Below are positions 1 through 8,862 of a stretch of 64,000 bases of DNA, one piece after another. How positions within the stretch are numbered: the stretch's first letter is position 1; every line of letters starts with the position of its first letter. Source of the DNA: Caulobacter sp. (GTDB lineage: Bacteria > Pseudomonadota > Alphaproteobacteria > Caulobacterales > Caulobacteraceae); the NCBI GenBank assembly GCA_030678995.1, contig JAUXTQ010000005.1, positions 62,001-126,000 on the forward strand. The letters run 5' to 3'. The notes under the pieces were generated by a model that was not told the DNA's origin, did no database searches, and saw only the letters and a program-made list of their open reading frames with translations. The translations under genes were made by a program, and so were the position numbers.

Positions 1-405
1 CGGCAGGATCGGCAGGCGGTGCTGCTGCGCCCGGACGCCCGGCGCTTTGCCGCCGACCTCTGGGCTCGCCGGCGCGGGCTGGCGATCGCGGTCGATGCGG
101 AGGGCGAGCGCGACGCCCTGTTCACCTGCGACCGCTTCGCCTGCCTGCCACGCGCGCGGCCGGACCTGGCGCTGTGGAACGGCAAGAATCAGCCCAAGCT
201 GATTGAATTCGATCAGCTTTGTGCGCCGGGACGGCTGGTGGTGTTGCGCTCGGACAGCCCCTGGCGTGGCTGCGAGGGCGCGTTCCTGTTGTCGGCCCCC
301 GACTTCGCCCGCGGCGGCTCGGCGGAGCTTTGGCGGAAGGAGTCGGGCTGGAAGGTGCGGTGGGCGAATGATCTGCGCGGGGTGAGGCCGTGGACGGTGC
401 ACTAA
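1..405 (+). CDS. comEC: ComEC/Rec2 family DNA-uptake protein, C-terminal end (partial)
   Basis: The 3' end of a gene entering from the left; 134 codons are visible and the frame is open to the first base. The tail contains 'RPDARRFAADLWARRRG' and 'LWNGKNQPKL' and has no membrane segment, which fits the extreme C-terminus of ComEC/Rec2, the inner-membrane channel for incoming single-stranded DNA. The call rests on resemblance to caulobacter ComEC tails and on the usual comEC-lexA neighbourhood. It converges on lexA, with a hairpin repeat between them. The channel and catalytic parts are outside the window, so intactness cannot be judged. Confidence 0.6.
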   Translation, partial: RQDRQAVLLRPDARRFAADLWARRRGLAIAVDAEGERDALFTCDRFACLPRARPDLALWNGKNQPKLIEFDQLCAPGRLVVLRSDSPWRGCEGAFLLSAPDFARGGSAELWRKESGWKVRWANDLRGVRPWTVH

Positions 406-406
406 T

Positions 407-526
407 CCTCCCCATCGGGGGAGGTGGACCTGCGTAGCCTTGGCGAAGCAGGGACGGAGGGGGTCCGCTCCGGTCTCGGGAGACCCCCTCAGTCGGCTTC
501 GCCGACAGCTCCCCCAAGGGGGGGAG
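407..526. repeat. G-run/hairpin composite repeat, copy A1
   Basis: Inverted pair of units of the dispersed family described in the findings. One unit runs from GGGGGAGG (about 417) through a weak CTGC/GCAG stem to GGAGGGGG. The opposite unit has a perfect stem, GTCGGC (492-497) with loop TTC and GCCGAC (501-506), flanked by CCCCCTC and CTCCCCC. Outer hairpins CTCCCC/GGGGAG close both ends. It fills the gap between the convergent comEC and lexA genes and could act as a bidirectional terminator. Confidence 0.75.
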
Positions 527-537
527 CATCTTTCAGC

Positions 538-1233
538 TCAGTGATACTTCCGGATCAACCCGACCAGCTTGCCCTGCACCTCGACCTGGTCGGGGCCGTA
601 GACGCGGGTCTGGTATTTCGGATTGGCCGCCTCCAGCGCGATGCTCGCGCCCTTGCGGCGCAGGCGCTTGAGGGTGGCCTCCTCGCCCTGGACCAGGGCC
701 ACGACGATCTCGCCGCTGTGGGCGGTGTCGGCCCGGCGGATCAGTACGAAGTCGCCGTCGAGAATGCCGGCCTCGATCATCGAGTCGCCCTGCACCTCGA
801 GCACAAAGTGTTCGCCGGCGCCGAGCATGCTCTCGGAGACCAGCATCTTGTCCCGCTCGACCTGCAAGGCCTCGATCGGCGAGCCGGCGGCGATTCGGCC
901 CAGCAGGGGAATTTCGCGGACGTCGTTGGCGAACGGCGGGGCGCTGGCGGACCGGTCGCCGGCCACCACCTGCGGCTTGAAGGTCTGGCGCCCGCCGGAG
1001 GGCGCCGAGGGGGTCGCCTGCTGCGGCAGCTTGGTCACCTCCAGCGCCCGCGCCCGGTGGGGCAGGCGGCGCAGGAAGCCGCGCTCCTCGAGCGCCGTGA
1101 TCAGCCGGTGGATGCCGGACTTGGAGGCCAGGTCCAGCGCCTCCTTCATCTCGTCGAACGAGGGGGAAACGCCGCTCTCCTTGATCCGCTCGTGGATGAA
1201 CATGAGCAGCTCGTGCTGTTTGCGGGTGAGCAT
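538..1233 (-). CDS. lexA: LexA repressor (SOS response, self-cleaving)
   Basis: Transcriptional repressor of the SOS regulon that autocleaves when RecA is activated. The 231 residues start with a winged-helix domain ('[17 protein letters not shown]', '[11 protein letters not shown]'). The cleavage site Ala-Gly lies in '[12 protein letters not shown]', followed by the S24 peptidase domain with catalytic Ser in 'GDSMIEAGI' and the Lys in the 'EEATLKRL' region. The linker is longer than in E. coli LexA, as is common in alphaproteobacteria. A direct-repeat SOS box lies 55 nt upstream of the start, so autoregulation is expected. The gene is transcribed away from trpC and towards comEC. Confidence 0.97.
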   Translation of the reverse strand: MLTRKQHELLMFIHERIKESGVSPSFDEMKEALDLASKSGIHRLITALEERGFLRRLPHRARALEVTKLPQQATPSAPSGGRQTFKPQVVAGDRSASAPPFANDVREIPLLGRIAAGSPIEALQVERDKMLVSESMLGAGEHFVLEVQGDSMIEAGILDGDFVLIRRADTAHSGEIVVALVQGEEATLKRLRRKGASIALEAANPKYQTRVYGPDQVEVQGKLVGLIRKYH

Positions 1234-1287
1234 CGCCTGGCCTCGCTTACGAATCTGTCGCGGAACAAACCGCTAACACCTGTCGAT

Positions 1288-1302
1288 GTTCTCTAGGCGT
1301 TC
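1288..1302. promoter_or_regulatory. SOS (LexA) box, GTTC-N7-GTTC
   Basis: GTTC at 1288-1291 and GTTC at 1299-1302 are separated by exactly seven bases, the established alphaproteobacterial LexA operator pattern. It lies 55 nt upstream of the lexA start codon, at promoter distance, which predicts negative autoregulation. Confidence 0.85.
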
Positions 1303-1335
1303 TTGGTTTCTGTCAAGTTAACGCCGGCCAGTCTC

Positions 1336-1419
1336 GGGGACTGGCTCGCGCAGCGTGCCTGTCCCGTTGTCTGGAAGGGGTTTCAGGGACAGGCACGCCC
1401 CGTGGGCGAGCCTGTCCCC
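1336..1419. repeat. Nested GGGACAG-type hairpins downstream of trpC
   Basis: Inner stem GCGTGCCTGTCCC (1353-1365) pairs perfectly with GGGACAGGCACGC (1386-1398). An outer stem pairs GGGGACTGGCTCGC (1336-1349) with GCGAGCCTGTCCCC (1406-1419) with one mismatch. The element ends a few bases beyond the trpC stop codon and can serve as its terminator. The GGGACAG core recurs at 23103-23156 and 25902-25931. Confidence 0.7.
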
Positions 1420-1425
1420 TTCGAC

Positions 1426-2214
1426 TCAGCCGAGCAGCACCCGTGTCGCCGCTTCCACATCCGCCTGGCGCATCAGGCTTTCGCCCACCAGCATGGCCTT
1501 CGCGCCCACGCCTTCCAGCCGGGCCGCGTCGGCGGCGGTGAAGATGCCGCTTTCGGTCACCAGCAGGGCGCCGGTGGGCGCGCGGGCGGCGAGGCGTTCG
1601 GTGATGGCCAGATCGACGGTGAACGTCCGCAGGTCGCGGTTGTTGACGCCTACGAGCGTCGCCCCCAGCGCCCCGGCGCGGTCCATCTCGGCCTCGTCAT
1701 GCACCTCGACCAGGGCGTCCATGCCGAAACGGGCGGCCTCGGCCAGCAGGTCGGCGGCCAGGGCGTCGTCGACCATGGCCAGGATCACCAGGATGGCGTC
1801 GGCCCCGAGCGCCCGCGATTCGGCCACCTGCCAGGGATCGACGAGGAACTCCTTGCGGATGCAGGGCAGGGCGGTCGCCCCGCGGGCGGCGACCAGATAG
1901 CGGTCCGCCCCCTGGAAGCTGGGTCCGTCGGTCAGCACCGACAGGCAGGCGGCGCCGCCGGCTTCGTAGGCTTTGGCGAGGGCAGGCGGGTCGAAGTCGG
2001 CGCGGATCAGGCCCCTGGACGGGCTGGCCTTCTTGATTTCGGCGATCAGCGCCAGGCGCCCCGGCGCATGATGGCGCTCCAGGGCGGCCTTGAACCCCCG
2101 CGGCGCGGCCGCGGCCTTTGCGGCGGCTTCGAGCTCGGCGAGGGACCGCGCGGATTTGCGCACAGCCACCTCGTCGCGCTTGTAGGCGGCGATTTCCGCG
2201 AGGATGTCAGTCAT
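1426..2214 (-). CDS. trpC: Indole-3-glycerol phosphate synthase
   Basis: Tryptophan biosynthesis: closes the indole ring from CdRP to give indole-3-glycerol phosphate, in the cytoplasm. A single (beta/alpha)8 barrel of 262 residues with family motifs '[12 protein letters not shown]', '[13 protein letters not shown]', '[10 protein letters not shown]' and 'VTESGIF'. I chose the ATG at 2214 (MTDILAEI) over an ATG seven codons upstream because family members begin at this point. It is a stand-alone TrpC, not fused to TrpF. It follows trpD in the same direction, separated by about 190 bp holding a repeat. Confidence 0.96.
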   Translation of the reverse strand: MTDILAEIAAYKRDEVAVRKSARSLAELEAAAKAAAAPRGFKAALERHHAPGRLALIAEIKKASPSRGLIRADFDPPALAKAYEAGGAACLSVLTDGPSFQGADRYLVAARGATALPCIRKEFLVDPWQVAESRALGADAILVILAMVDDALAADLLAEAARFGMDALVEVHDEAEMDRAGALGATLVGVNNRDLRTFTVDLAITERLAARAPTGALLVTESGIFTAADAARLEGVGAKAMLVGESLMRQADVEAATRVLLG

Positions 2215-2224
2215 TTGGGCAACG

Positions 2225-2386
2225 CTCCTCCCCATTCATGGGGAGGTGGGCTTTCGAGCGCGCTGAAACCCCGGACTTGATCCGGGGGAGAAAGGTCGGT
2301 GGGGCCGATGCGCGGGGTTGGCCCCATCGTCGTCTGTCGCGCTTGCAGCGCGCTCCAGACGACACTTCCCCAGCTCGCTGGGGAAG
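2225..2386. repeat. G-run/hairpin composite repeat, copy A2
   Basis: Three nested or serial hairpins: CTCCCC...GGGGAG near the left end, GTCGTCTG (2329-2336) pairing perfectly with CAGACGAC (2356-2363), and CTTCCCC...GGGGAAG (2365-2386). It closely matches the copy at 8704-8853 and shares its core with the intragenic copies in pdhB and pdhC. It separates trpD from trpC, so it may tune distal trp expression. Confidence 0.8.
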
Positions 2387-2406
2387 AGCGTGGCGTGGGG
2401 GGCAGG

Positions 2407-3420
2407 CTAGCCATTGGTGATCGCCACCAGCTGCTCCAGCGCCTTCAGCGCCCGGCCGTCGTCGATCACCGCGCCGGCCAGTTCGACGCCCTCGCGCAGA
2501 GTCTCGACCCGGTCGGCCACCAGATAGGCGGCGGCGGTGTTGAGCAGGACGATGTCGCGATAGGCGCCGGTCCTGCCGTTCAGCAGATCGCGCAGGGCGG
2601 CGGCGTTGAAGTCCGGATCGCCGCCGGTGAGGTCGGCCAGGGATCCTCTAGGCAATCCAACAGCTTCCGGCGTAATCGTGAACAGCCGGACGCCGCCGTC
2701 GCGCCATTCGGCGACCTCGGTCTCGCCGGTGATGGTCAGCTCGTCCATGCCCCCGCCATGCACCGCCCAGGCGCGGACGGCGCCGAGCGCGCCCAGGGCG
2801 TGGGCGATCGGCTCGACGAACCGTGGCGCCGACACGCCAACTACCTGCCGCTTCGCCCCGGCGGGATTAGTCAACGGCCCCAACAGATTGAAAATAGTGC
2901 GAAAACCCAGTTGCTGGCGGATCGGCGAGACGTGCCGCATCGCGCCGTGGTGCGCCTGGGCGAACAGGAAGCAGATGCCGGCTTCGTCCAGCGCCTTGCG
3001 CTGCCGCTCAAGCCCTGGATCGATGATCACGCCCAGGGCCGCCAGCACATCGGCCGCGCCGGACTTGCTGGTGATCGCCCGGTTGCCATGCTTGGCCACC
3101 TTCAACCCGCCACCGGCGGCCACGAAGCCCACGGCGGTTGAGATGTTGAGGGTGTGCAGCCCGTCGCCGCCGGTGCCGCAGACGTCGACCGTCTCGTAAG
3201 GCAGGTCCAACTTCACCGCCGCTTTGCGCATGGCCCGGGCGCAGGCGACGATCTCGCCGACCGTCTCGCCGCGCAGGCGGATGGCGGTGACGGCCGCGGC
3301 TACCTGGGCCGGCGTCGGCTCGCCGCGCAGGCAGGCGCTGAAGAAGGCCTCGGCGTCGGCTTCCGACAGGGTCGCGCCGTCGGCCAGACGGCCCAGCAGG
3401 GGCTTGAAGGCGTCCGACAC
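2407..3420 (-). CDS. trpD: Anthranilate phosphoribosyltransferase
   Basis: Transfers phosphoribosyl from PRPP to anthranilate, the second committed step of tryptophan synthesis. 337 residues, normal family length. The glycine-rich PRPP loop is '[17 protein letters not shown]', followed by '[17 protein letters not shown]' for anthranilate and metal binding. The start is GTG at 3418-3420 (MSDAFKPLL). The gene begins four bases after the trpG stop, indicating one transcript and translational coupling with trpG. No fusion to trpG, unlike enterobacteria. Confidence 0.96.
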   Translation of the reverse strand: MSDAFKPLLGRLADGATLSEADAEAFFSACLRGEPTPAQVAAAVTAIRLRGETVGEIVACARAMRKAAVKLDLPYETVDVCGTGGDGLHTLNISTAVGFVAAGGGLKVAKHGNRAITSKSGAADVLAALGVIIDPGLERQRKALDEAGICFLFAQAHHGAMRHVSPIRQQLGFRTIFNLLGPLTNPAGAKRQVVGVSAPRFVEPIAHALGALGAVRAWAVHGGGMDELTITGETEVAEWRDGGVRLFTITPEAVGLPRGSLADLTGGDPDFNAAALRDLLNGRTGAYRDIVLLNTAAAYLVADRVETLREGVELAGAVIDDGRALKALEQLVAITNG

Positions 3421-3424
3421 CGCC

Positions 3425-4015
3425 TCAGACCGCTTCCGCGCGCTTCACGCCGGTCAGGTCGAGGAAATTGGCCAGCAGGTGGTGGCCACCCTCGGTGGCG
3501 ATGGATTCAGGGTGGAACTGCACCCCGTGCACCGGCCGGGTTCTGTGCTGGAAGCCCATAATCTCGCCGTCGTCGGCCCAGGCGGTGACCTCGAGCACGT
3601 CAGGCAGGCTTTCCTTCGGCACCGACAGGCTGTGGTAACGGGCCGCCGTGAAGGGATTGGGCATGCCGGCGAACAGCCCCTTGCCGGTGTGGTGGATCGG
3701 GCTGGTCTTACCGTGCATGATCGCCTTGGCCCGCACCACCTCGCCGCCATAGGCCTGGCCGATGGCCTGGTGGCCCAGGCAGACGCCCAGGATCGGCAGG
3801 TCCTCCGGCGCCCCGCGCAGCAGCGGCAGGCAGATCCCCGCCTGGTCCGGCGCGCACGGCCCCGGCGACAGCAGCACCGCCTCGGGCCTGAGGCCGAGCG
3901 CTTCCTGCACGGTCAAGGCGTCGTTGCGGTAGACGACCGTCTCCGCCCCCAGCTCGTTCAGGTAGTGAACGAGGTTGTAGGTAAAGCTGTCGTAGTTATC
4001 GATTACGAGGATCAT
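3425..4015 (-). CDS. trpG: Anthranilate synthase glutamine amidotransferase subunit (component II)
   Basis: Supplies ammonia from glutamine to TrpE; in some bacteria the same subunit also serves p-aminobenzoate synthesis. 196 residues forming a class I glutamine amidotransferase: nucleophile Cys in '[11 protein letters not shown]', the His/Glu pair in '[14 protein letters not shown]', and oxyanion region '[13 protein letters not shown]'. Followed directly by trpD. It is separated from trpE by 300 bp that hold an oppositely oriented small gene, so it may have its own promoter rather than simple read-through from trpE. Confidence 0.95.
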   Translation of the reverse strand: MILVIDNYDSFTYNLVHYLNELGAETVVYRNDALTVQEALGLRPEAVLLSPGPCAPDQAGICLPLLRGAPEDLPILGVCLGHQAIGQAYGGEVVRAKAIMHGKTSPIHHTGKGLFAGMPNPFTAARYHSLSVPKESLPDVLEVTAWADDGEIMGFQHRTRPVHGVQFHPESIATEGGHHLLANFLDLTGVKRAEAV

Positions 4016-4079
4016 GACCCTGCCCTTCTAGGGGCTGGCGCCATTTGCGCCAAGGGGCGGCGCGCTTCATCCTGCGGTC

Positions 4080-4319
4080 ATGGCCAACGCTGATTCCGTT
4101 CTCGACCACGAGGCCCTGGCCTATGCCAGGGCGCTGCTCAAGCCGCCGCTGGAGAAGGAGAGCGTCCTGGCCGCCCTGGCCGCGGCGCTGTTCGCGGCGG
4201 TTTCGGCCCTGGCCTTCGCCGTGGCGATGGTGATGGCCCCGCCGGTGACAACCAGCAGGCTGGCGCTTGAGACCGAGCCGACGAAAACCGAAGTCGTGTC
4301 GAGCAGCGAGAACAACTAA
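4080..4319 (+). CDS. Small single-pass membrane protein, unknown function
   Basis: 79 residues: a hydrophilic N-terminus with 'LDHEALAYARALLKPPLEKES', one strongly hydrophobic Ala/Val-rich segment at about residues 29-52, and a polar Glu/Thr/Ser tail. No family recognised. It runs opposite to the flanking trpE and trpG, and its last codons overlap the trpE 3' end by four bases. Acidic/basic patterning and a clear membrane segment make it more credible than a chance frame, but no ribosome binding site stands out. Confidence 0.5.
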   Translation: MANADSVLDHEALAYARALLKPPLEKESVLAALAAALFAAVSALAFAVAMVMAPPVTTSRLALETEPTKTEVVSSSENN

Positions 4320-5851
4320 CCGAACCGCCACGCCTCCGCCGCCGCCCGGCGCAGGGCGTTCGACTTGTGGATGGTCTCGTCGTACTCAGCGTCCGGGTCG
4401 CTGTCGGCGACCACGCCGCCGCCGGCCTGGACGTACATTGTGCCGTCCTTCACCAGGGCGGTGCGCAGCACGATGCAGGTGTCCACCGAGCCGTCGGCGC
4501 CGAAATAGCCGACGGCCCCGGCGTAGCCGATGCCGCGCTTCTCGATCTCCAGCTCGTCGATGATCTCCATCGCCCGCACCTTGGGCGCGCCGCTGAGGGT
4601 GCCGGCGGGCAGGGCGGCCATCAGCACGTCCACCGGGTCCAGACCGTCAGGGGCGTCGCCCTCGACGTTGGAGACGATGTGCATCACGTGACTGTAGCGC
4701 TCGATGATGAAGCTCTGGGTGACCCGCACCGCCGGGCCGCGCTGGGCCTTGGCCGGTTCGTTTCGGCCGGGCTCGCGCAGGCGGGCGACGCGGCCCACGT
4801 CGTTGCGGCCCAGGTCCAGCAGCATCAGGTGCTCGGCCCGCTCCTTGGGATCGGCCAGCAGCTCGGCCTCCAGCGCCGCGTCCTCCTCCGGCGTCTTGCC
4901 GCGAGGCCGGGTGCCGGCGATCGGCCGGATGGTCACCTTGCCGTCGCGCAGCCGCACCAGGATCTCGGGACTGGAGCCGACCAGCTGGAACGGTCCGAAG
5001 TTCAGATAGAACAGGAACGGCGAGGGATTGGTCCGCCGCAGGGACCGGTAGAGGGCGAACGGCGCCTGGGTGAACGGCGCGCGGAAGCGGTGGCTGGGCA
5101 CCACCTGGAAGATGTCGCCGGCGCGGATGTAGTCCTTGGCCTTCTCGACGATCTGCGCATAGGCGGCCCGGCTGACCGGGGTGTCGAAGATATCCGGGCC
5201 GGGCGCGCCTTCCGGGGCCGGAGCGGGCAGGGGGCTGCGCAGGTCGGCCATCACCGCGTCCAGCCGGGCGTTGGCGGCGGCCCAGGCCTCCTTGGCGCTG
5301 ACGCCCTTCACCGGCCGCGCGGGGGTGACCAGCACGATCTCCTGGGCGATGGCGTCGAACACCGCCACGATCGAGGGCCGAATCATCACCGCGTCGGGCA
5401 GGCCCAGCGGGTCGGGGTTGATGTTCGGCAGCTTCTCCACCAGCCGGACCATGTCGTAGCCGATGGCGCCATAGACCCCGGCGGCGGGCGGCGGCAGGCC
5501 GGCCGGCAGTTCGATGCGCGAACGGCTGACCAGGTCCCGCAGGCTGTCCAGCGCCCCGCCGGGCTGCGGCGTGAAGCGGTCCTGGGCGATGGCGTCGCCC
5601 TCGGCCACCTCGGCGGCGTCGCCCCGGCAGCGCCAGACCAGGTCCGGCTTCATCGCCAGGATGGAATAACGCCCGCGCCAGGCGCCGCCCTCCACCGACT
5701 CGAACAGGAAGGCGTAGGGCCGCTCGCGGGCCAGCTTGAGGTAGGCCGAGACCGGCGTCTCCAGGTCGTCGATCAGACGCGTCCAGACGACCTGGGGCCG
5801 TCCGCCGTCCCAGGCCGCCGCGAAGCTGTCGTAGGACGGCTCTGTCGTCAC
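4316..5851 (-). CDS. trpE: Anthranilate synthase component I
   Basis: Converts chorismate and ammonia to anthranilate and is the usual target of tryptophan feedback. 511 residues: N-terminal regulatory domain, then the chorismate-binding domain with 'IFQVVPSHRF', 'FLFYLNFGPFQLVGSSPE', 'PIAGTRPRGKTPEEDA', 'DLGRNDVGRV' and 'GTLSGAPKVRAMEIIDELE'. The GTG start overlaps the ppiD stop codon (GTGA), implying translational coupling to ppiD. No leader peptide or attenuator can fit ahead of it for that reason. Confidence 0.96.
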   Translation of the reverse strand: MTTEPSYDSFAAAWDGGRPQVVWTRLIDDLETPVSAYLKLARERPYAFLFESVEGGAWRGRYSILAMKPDLVWRCRGDAAEVAEGDAIAQDRFTPQPGGALDSLRDLVSRSRIELPAGLPPPAAGVYGAIGYDMVRLVEKLPNINPDPLGLPDAVMIRPSIVAVFDAIAQEIVLVTPARPVKGVSAKEAWAAANARLDAVMADLRSPLPAPAPEGAPGPDIFDTPVSRAAYAQIVEKAKDYIRAGDIFQVVPSHRFRAPFTQAPFALYRSLRRTNPSPFLFYLNFGPFQLVGSSPEILVRLRDGKVTIRPIAGTRPRGKTPEEDAALEAELLADPKERAEHLMLLDLGRNDVGRVARLREPGRNEPAKAQRGPAVRVTQSFIIERYSHVMHIVSNVEGDAPDGLDPVDVLMAALPAGTLSGAPKVRAMEIIDELEIEKRGIGYAGAVGYFGADGSVDTCIVLRTALVKDGTMYVQAGGGVVADSDPDAEYDETIHKSNALRRAAAEAWRFG

Positions 5852-7785
5852 TTGCCCTTGCCCGCGGGCGCTTCCTTGCCGGGGGCGGTTTCGGCGGCGA
5901 CGGCCGGATCGACGCCCATGGCGACGCGGGCCCGGGTCAGGTCGGTCTTGGTCTTGAGCCTGGTGCGGGCGTAGCCGCGGGCCGACTCGCTGATGTCGCC
6001 GAACAGCTCCTGGGTGAACTGCATGCGGCTCTGCTCGGTGGCCTGGGCCACCTGCATCGGATCGCCCGCGCGGATGGCGGTGATCACCGCCACGGCGACG
6101 GTGAAGTTGGGTCCGCTGGCGGTGAAGGGCTCGCCCTTCTTGGCGCCCAGAGCCCCGCCGACCAGTTCGCGGCCGAGCGCCTGTTGCGCCTGCAGGGTGG
6201 CGCGGCTGATGGCGTTGACCCGCACGACCGTGGCCCCGGTCGAGGCGGCCACGGCGTCGATCGGCTCGCCCTTCTTGACGCGGGCCAGCAGGGCGTCGGC
6301 CCGGGCCTGCATCAGTTCGGCCTGCCGGCGCATCTTCAGCGTTTCGAGCACCTTGGGCCGGATCGAGGCCATCGGCGGCATGGTCGGCGGGATGATGGTA
6401 TCGACGCGCAGGGCGAAATAGTCGCCGCCGCCGGCGTCCAGGATGCCGCTCTCGCCGCCCTGGGACTGTTCGTAAGCCGCCGCCAGGACCTGGGGCGAGA
6501 TGCCGGCGACGGGCTTGCCGTCCTGGCCGCGACCGTCGCTGGACACCGGGCCGACGACCGTCATCGGGGCGCCGGCCTTGCGGGCGGCTTCCGGCAGGCT
6601 CGAGCCGGCGTCGATGGCGGCCTCGAAGGCCTCGGAGATGTCGGACACCTTCGATCCGGCGAGATCGCCGCGGACCTTGGCTTCGATCTCTTCGCGGTGC
6701 TCCTCGAGCGTGGCGACCTTGCCGGCCGTGACCTTGACGACCTTCACCACGGCCAGGCCGAACTGACCCTTGATCGCGCCGCTGACGCCGCCTTCGGGCA
6801 GGGTGAAGGCCGCGGCGCCGATGGCCGGGTCAAAGAAGGCCGAGCGCGGCTTGTCGTTGAACGCCACCGGCGTAACGCCGAGAGCCTTGGCCACGGCGGC
6901 GGGATCCTCGCCCTTCTGCAGCCGGTCGATGATGGCCGCGGCCTGGGCGGCGTCCTTGGCCGGGATCTGCGCCACCGAGCGCAGTTCCGGCTTGGACAGC
7001 GACTCCTTGAGGAAGGCGAACTGCCTTTCGACCTCGGCCGGATCGACCACCACGCTGCCCTCAACGTCCTTGGCCGAGAAGCGGACCACGGTGAAGGTGC
7101 GGAATTCCGGCAGGGGGCCGACGTTCTGCTTGATAAAGGCGCTGATCTCCGCCTCGGTCGGCTCGGGGACGGCGCCGACGGAGGCGGCGTTGATGGTGAA
7201 ATAGGCCAGGTCGCGCTGCTCGAGGGCGAACAGGCCGCCCAGCGCCGAATAGGCCCGCGGCGCGCGCAGGCCCGAGGCGGCCGCGGCGACGAACTGGTTG
7301 CGGCGCATTTCGTCGCTGAGGATGCCCTCGAAGATCGTCGGGGTGAGCCCCTTGTCCTTCAACTGCTGGGCGTAGCGGACTTCGTCGAACGCGCCGGTCA
7401 CTGGATCGAAGAACACCGGCGCCTTGCGCAGTTCGTCGGTCAGCATCCTGTCCGAGGCGCGCAGGCCCATGCGGGACAGCAGTTCGTCCAGCGATTCGCG
7501 GAACGCCAGTTCCTCAAGCACCCGGCGGTCGAGGCCCTGTTGCAGGGCCAGCTCATTGGGGATTTCCTGCTGGAAGCGCTGCTCCAGCTGGCCCTTGTAG
7601 CCTTTGAACTCCCGCTGGAAGTCGACCGCCGTCAGGATTCGGCTACCCGCCTTGACGACATAGCCCGTTCCGGCGCCGGCGAGGATGTCGCTGTTCACGC
7701 CGAATATCGCGAACCCGATCAGCAGCGGGGCGAACAGGAGGGCGGCGAGCCAGGACTTGGCGAACTTCCGCATCAGAGCGAGCAT
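5848..7785 (-). CDS. ppiD: PpiD-like periplasmic peptidyl-prolyl isomerase/chaperone
   Basis: Inner-membrane-anchored folding factor facing the periplasm. About 645 residues: a hydrophobic anchor near residues 9-27 ('WLAALLFAPLLIGFAIFGV'), a SurA-like N-terminal chaperone region, a parvulin-type PpiC domain around residues 250-350 ('FFDPAIGAAAFTLPEGGVSG'), and a second, degenerate C-terminal region. I start at ATG 7785 (MLALMRKF) because upstream residues are polar and unlike the family; ATG 7773 is an alternative. Its stop overlaps the trpE start, so this chaperone heads the trpE transcript. It is divergent from tpiA. Confidence 0.85.
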   Translation of the reverse strand: MLALMRKFAKSWLAALLFAPLLIGFAIFGVNSDILAGAGTGYVVKAGSRILTAVDFQREFKGYKGQLEQRFQQEIPNELALQQGLDRRVLEELAFRESLDELLSRMGLRASDRMLTDELRKAPVFFDPVTGAFDEVRYAQQLKDKGLTPTIFEGILSDEMRRNQFVAAAASGLRAPRAYSALGGLFALEQRDLAYFTINAASVGAVPEPTEAEISAFIKQNVGPLPEFRTFTVVRFSAKDVEGSVVVDPAEVERQFAFLKESLSKPELRSVAQIPAKDAAQAAAIIDRLQKGEDPAAVAKALGVTPVAFNDKPRSAFFDPAIGAAAFTLPEGGVSGAIKGQFGLAVVKVVKVTAGKVATLEEHREEIEAKVRGDLAGSKVSDISEAFEAAIDAGSSLPEAARKAGAPMTVVGPVSSDGRGQDGKPVAGISPQVLAAAYEQSQGGESGILDAGGGDYFALRVDTIIPPTMPPMASIRPKVLETLKMRRQAELMQARADALLARVKKGEPIDAVAASTGATVVRVNAISRATLQAQQALGRELVGGALGAKKGEPFTASGPNFTVAVAVITAIRAGDPMQVAQATEQSRMQFTQELFGDISESARGYARTRLKTKTDLTRARVAMGVDPAVAAETAPGKEAPAGKGK

Positions 7786-7944
7786 GGACAGACAGACCTT
7801 CAGGTGCGCGGAGGGCTTGCGCCGCCCCGGCGGTATAGTGGAGGCGTATCCAACCCCGCAAGCGTGGCGCGGATGCGGCGTGACAGGGCGCACGCCTTCG
7901 CGTAGGCCGCGACACAGTTATCCTGAACCCCCGAGGCCCTGTCC

Positions 7945-8694
7945 ATGACCGCTCCACGGCCCCTGATCGCCGGAAACTGGAAGATGAACGGCCTGGAGCT
8001 GGCCCTCGACGAGGCCCGCGCCGTGGCCGCGGCGGTCGATGCCCGCCCGCCCGCCGCCCGGGTGGCGCTCTGTCCGCCGGCGACCCTGGTCCACCGTATG
8101 GCGGAGGCGTTGGGGGGCGCCTGCGTGGAGGTCGGCGGCCAGGACTGCCGGGCCGAGGCGTCGGGGGCCTTCACCGGCGACATCGCCGCCGAGATGCTGG
8201 CCGACGCCGGCGCCACGCTGGTCATCCTGGGTCACTCCGAGCGCCGCGCCGGCTATGGCGAAAGCGACGCCCTGGTCGCCGCCAAGGCCCAGGCCGCCCT
8301 GCGCGCGGGCCTTGAGCCGATCGTCTGTGTCGGCGAGACCCTGGCCGAGCGGGAGGCCGGCCGCACCCTGTCGGTGGTTGCCGGGCAGGTGAGGGGATCG
8401 CTGCCGGCGGAACTGGCCGGCAAGGCCTTCGCCGTCGCCTACGAGCCGGTCTGGGCCATCGGCACCGGCCTGACGCCGTCGCTGATGCAGATCGAGGAGG
8501 TCCATGTGGCCATCCGCGGGGAGCTGACCGGGATGTTCGGCGCCTACGGGGCCGGGGTTCCGATTCTCTACGGCGGCTCGGTGAAGCCCTCGAACGCGGT
8601 CGAGATCCTCGCCATCCCCGACGTCGGCGGCGCCCTGGTCGGCGGGGCGTCCCTCAAGGCCGCGGACTTCCTGGGGATTGTCGAGGCGGCTTAG
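7945..8694 (+). CDS. tpiA: Triosephosphate isomerase
   Basis: Interconverts dihydroxyacetone phosphate and glyceraldehyde 3-phosphate. 249 residues, normal TIM length. Substrate Lys in 'LIAGNWKMNG', catalytic His in 'VILGHSERRAGYGE', catalytic Glu in 'AYEPVWAIGTGL', phosphate-binding 'YGGSVKPSNA' and 'GGALVGGASL'. Divergent from ppiD and convergent with the next gene, with a hairpin repeat immediately downstream. Confidence 0.97.
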   Translation: MTAPRPLIAGNWKMNGLELALDEARAVAAAVDARPPAARVALCPPATLVHRMAEALGGACVEVGGQDCRAEASGAFTGDIAAEMLADAGATLVILGHSERRAGYGESDALVAAKAQAALRAGLEPIVCVGETLAEREAGRTLSVVAGQVRGSLPAELAGKAFAVAYEPVWAIGTGLTPSLMQIEEVHVAIRGELTGMFGAYGAGVPILYGGSVKPSNAVEILAIPDVGGALVGGASLKAADFLGIVEAA

Positions 8695-8703
8695 GTGCGC
8701 CTG

Positions 8704-8853
8704 CTCCTCCCCATGCAATGGGGAGGTGGGCTTTCGAGCGCGCTGTAAGCGCGAGAAAGGTCGGAGGGGCAGTCGGTGCACTTGACGCCCCATCGTCGTC
8801 TGTCGCGCTTTCAGCGCGCTCCAGACGACACTTCCCCAGCGAAGCTGGGGAAG
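8704..8853. repeat. G-run/hairpin composite repeat, copy A3
   Basis: Near-duplicate of the copy at 2225-2386: CTCCCC...GGGGAG at the left, GTCGTCTG (8795-8802) pairing with CAGACGAC (8822-8829), and CTTCCCC...GGGGAAG at the right. It fills the space between the convergent tpiA and GNAT genes. Confidence 0.8.
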
Positions 8854-8862
8854 AGCGGATAT

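Noticed and set aside
5849-5900. trp attenuator or leader peptide ahead of trpE
   Set aside because: trpE starts within the ppiD stop codon; no leader region exists.
4367-5974. Long open frame (535 codons) on the plus strand opposite trpE
   Set aside because: Typical shadow of a GC-rich gene: low-complexity Arg/Gly/Asp/Val-rich protein without domains, fully antisense to a clear trpE.
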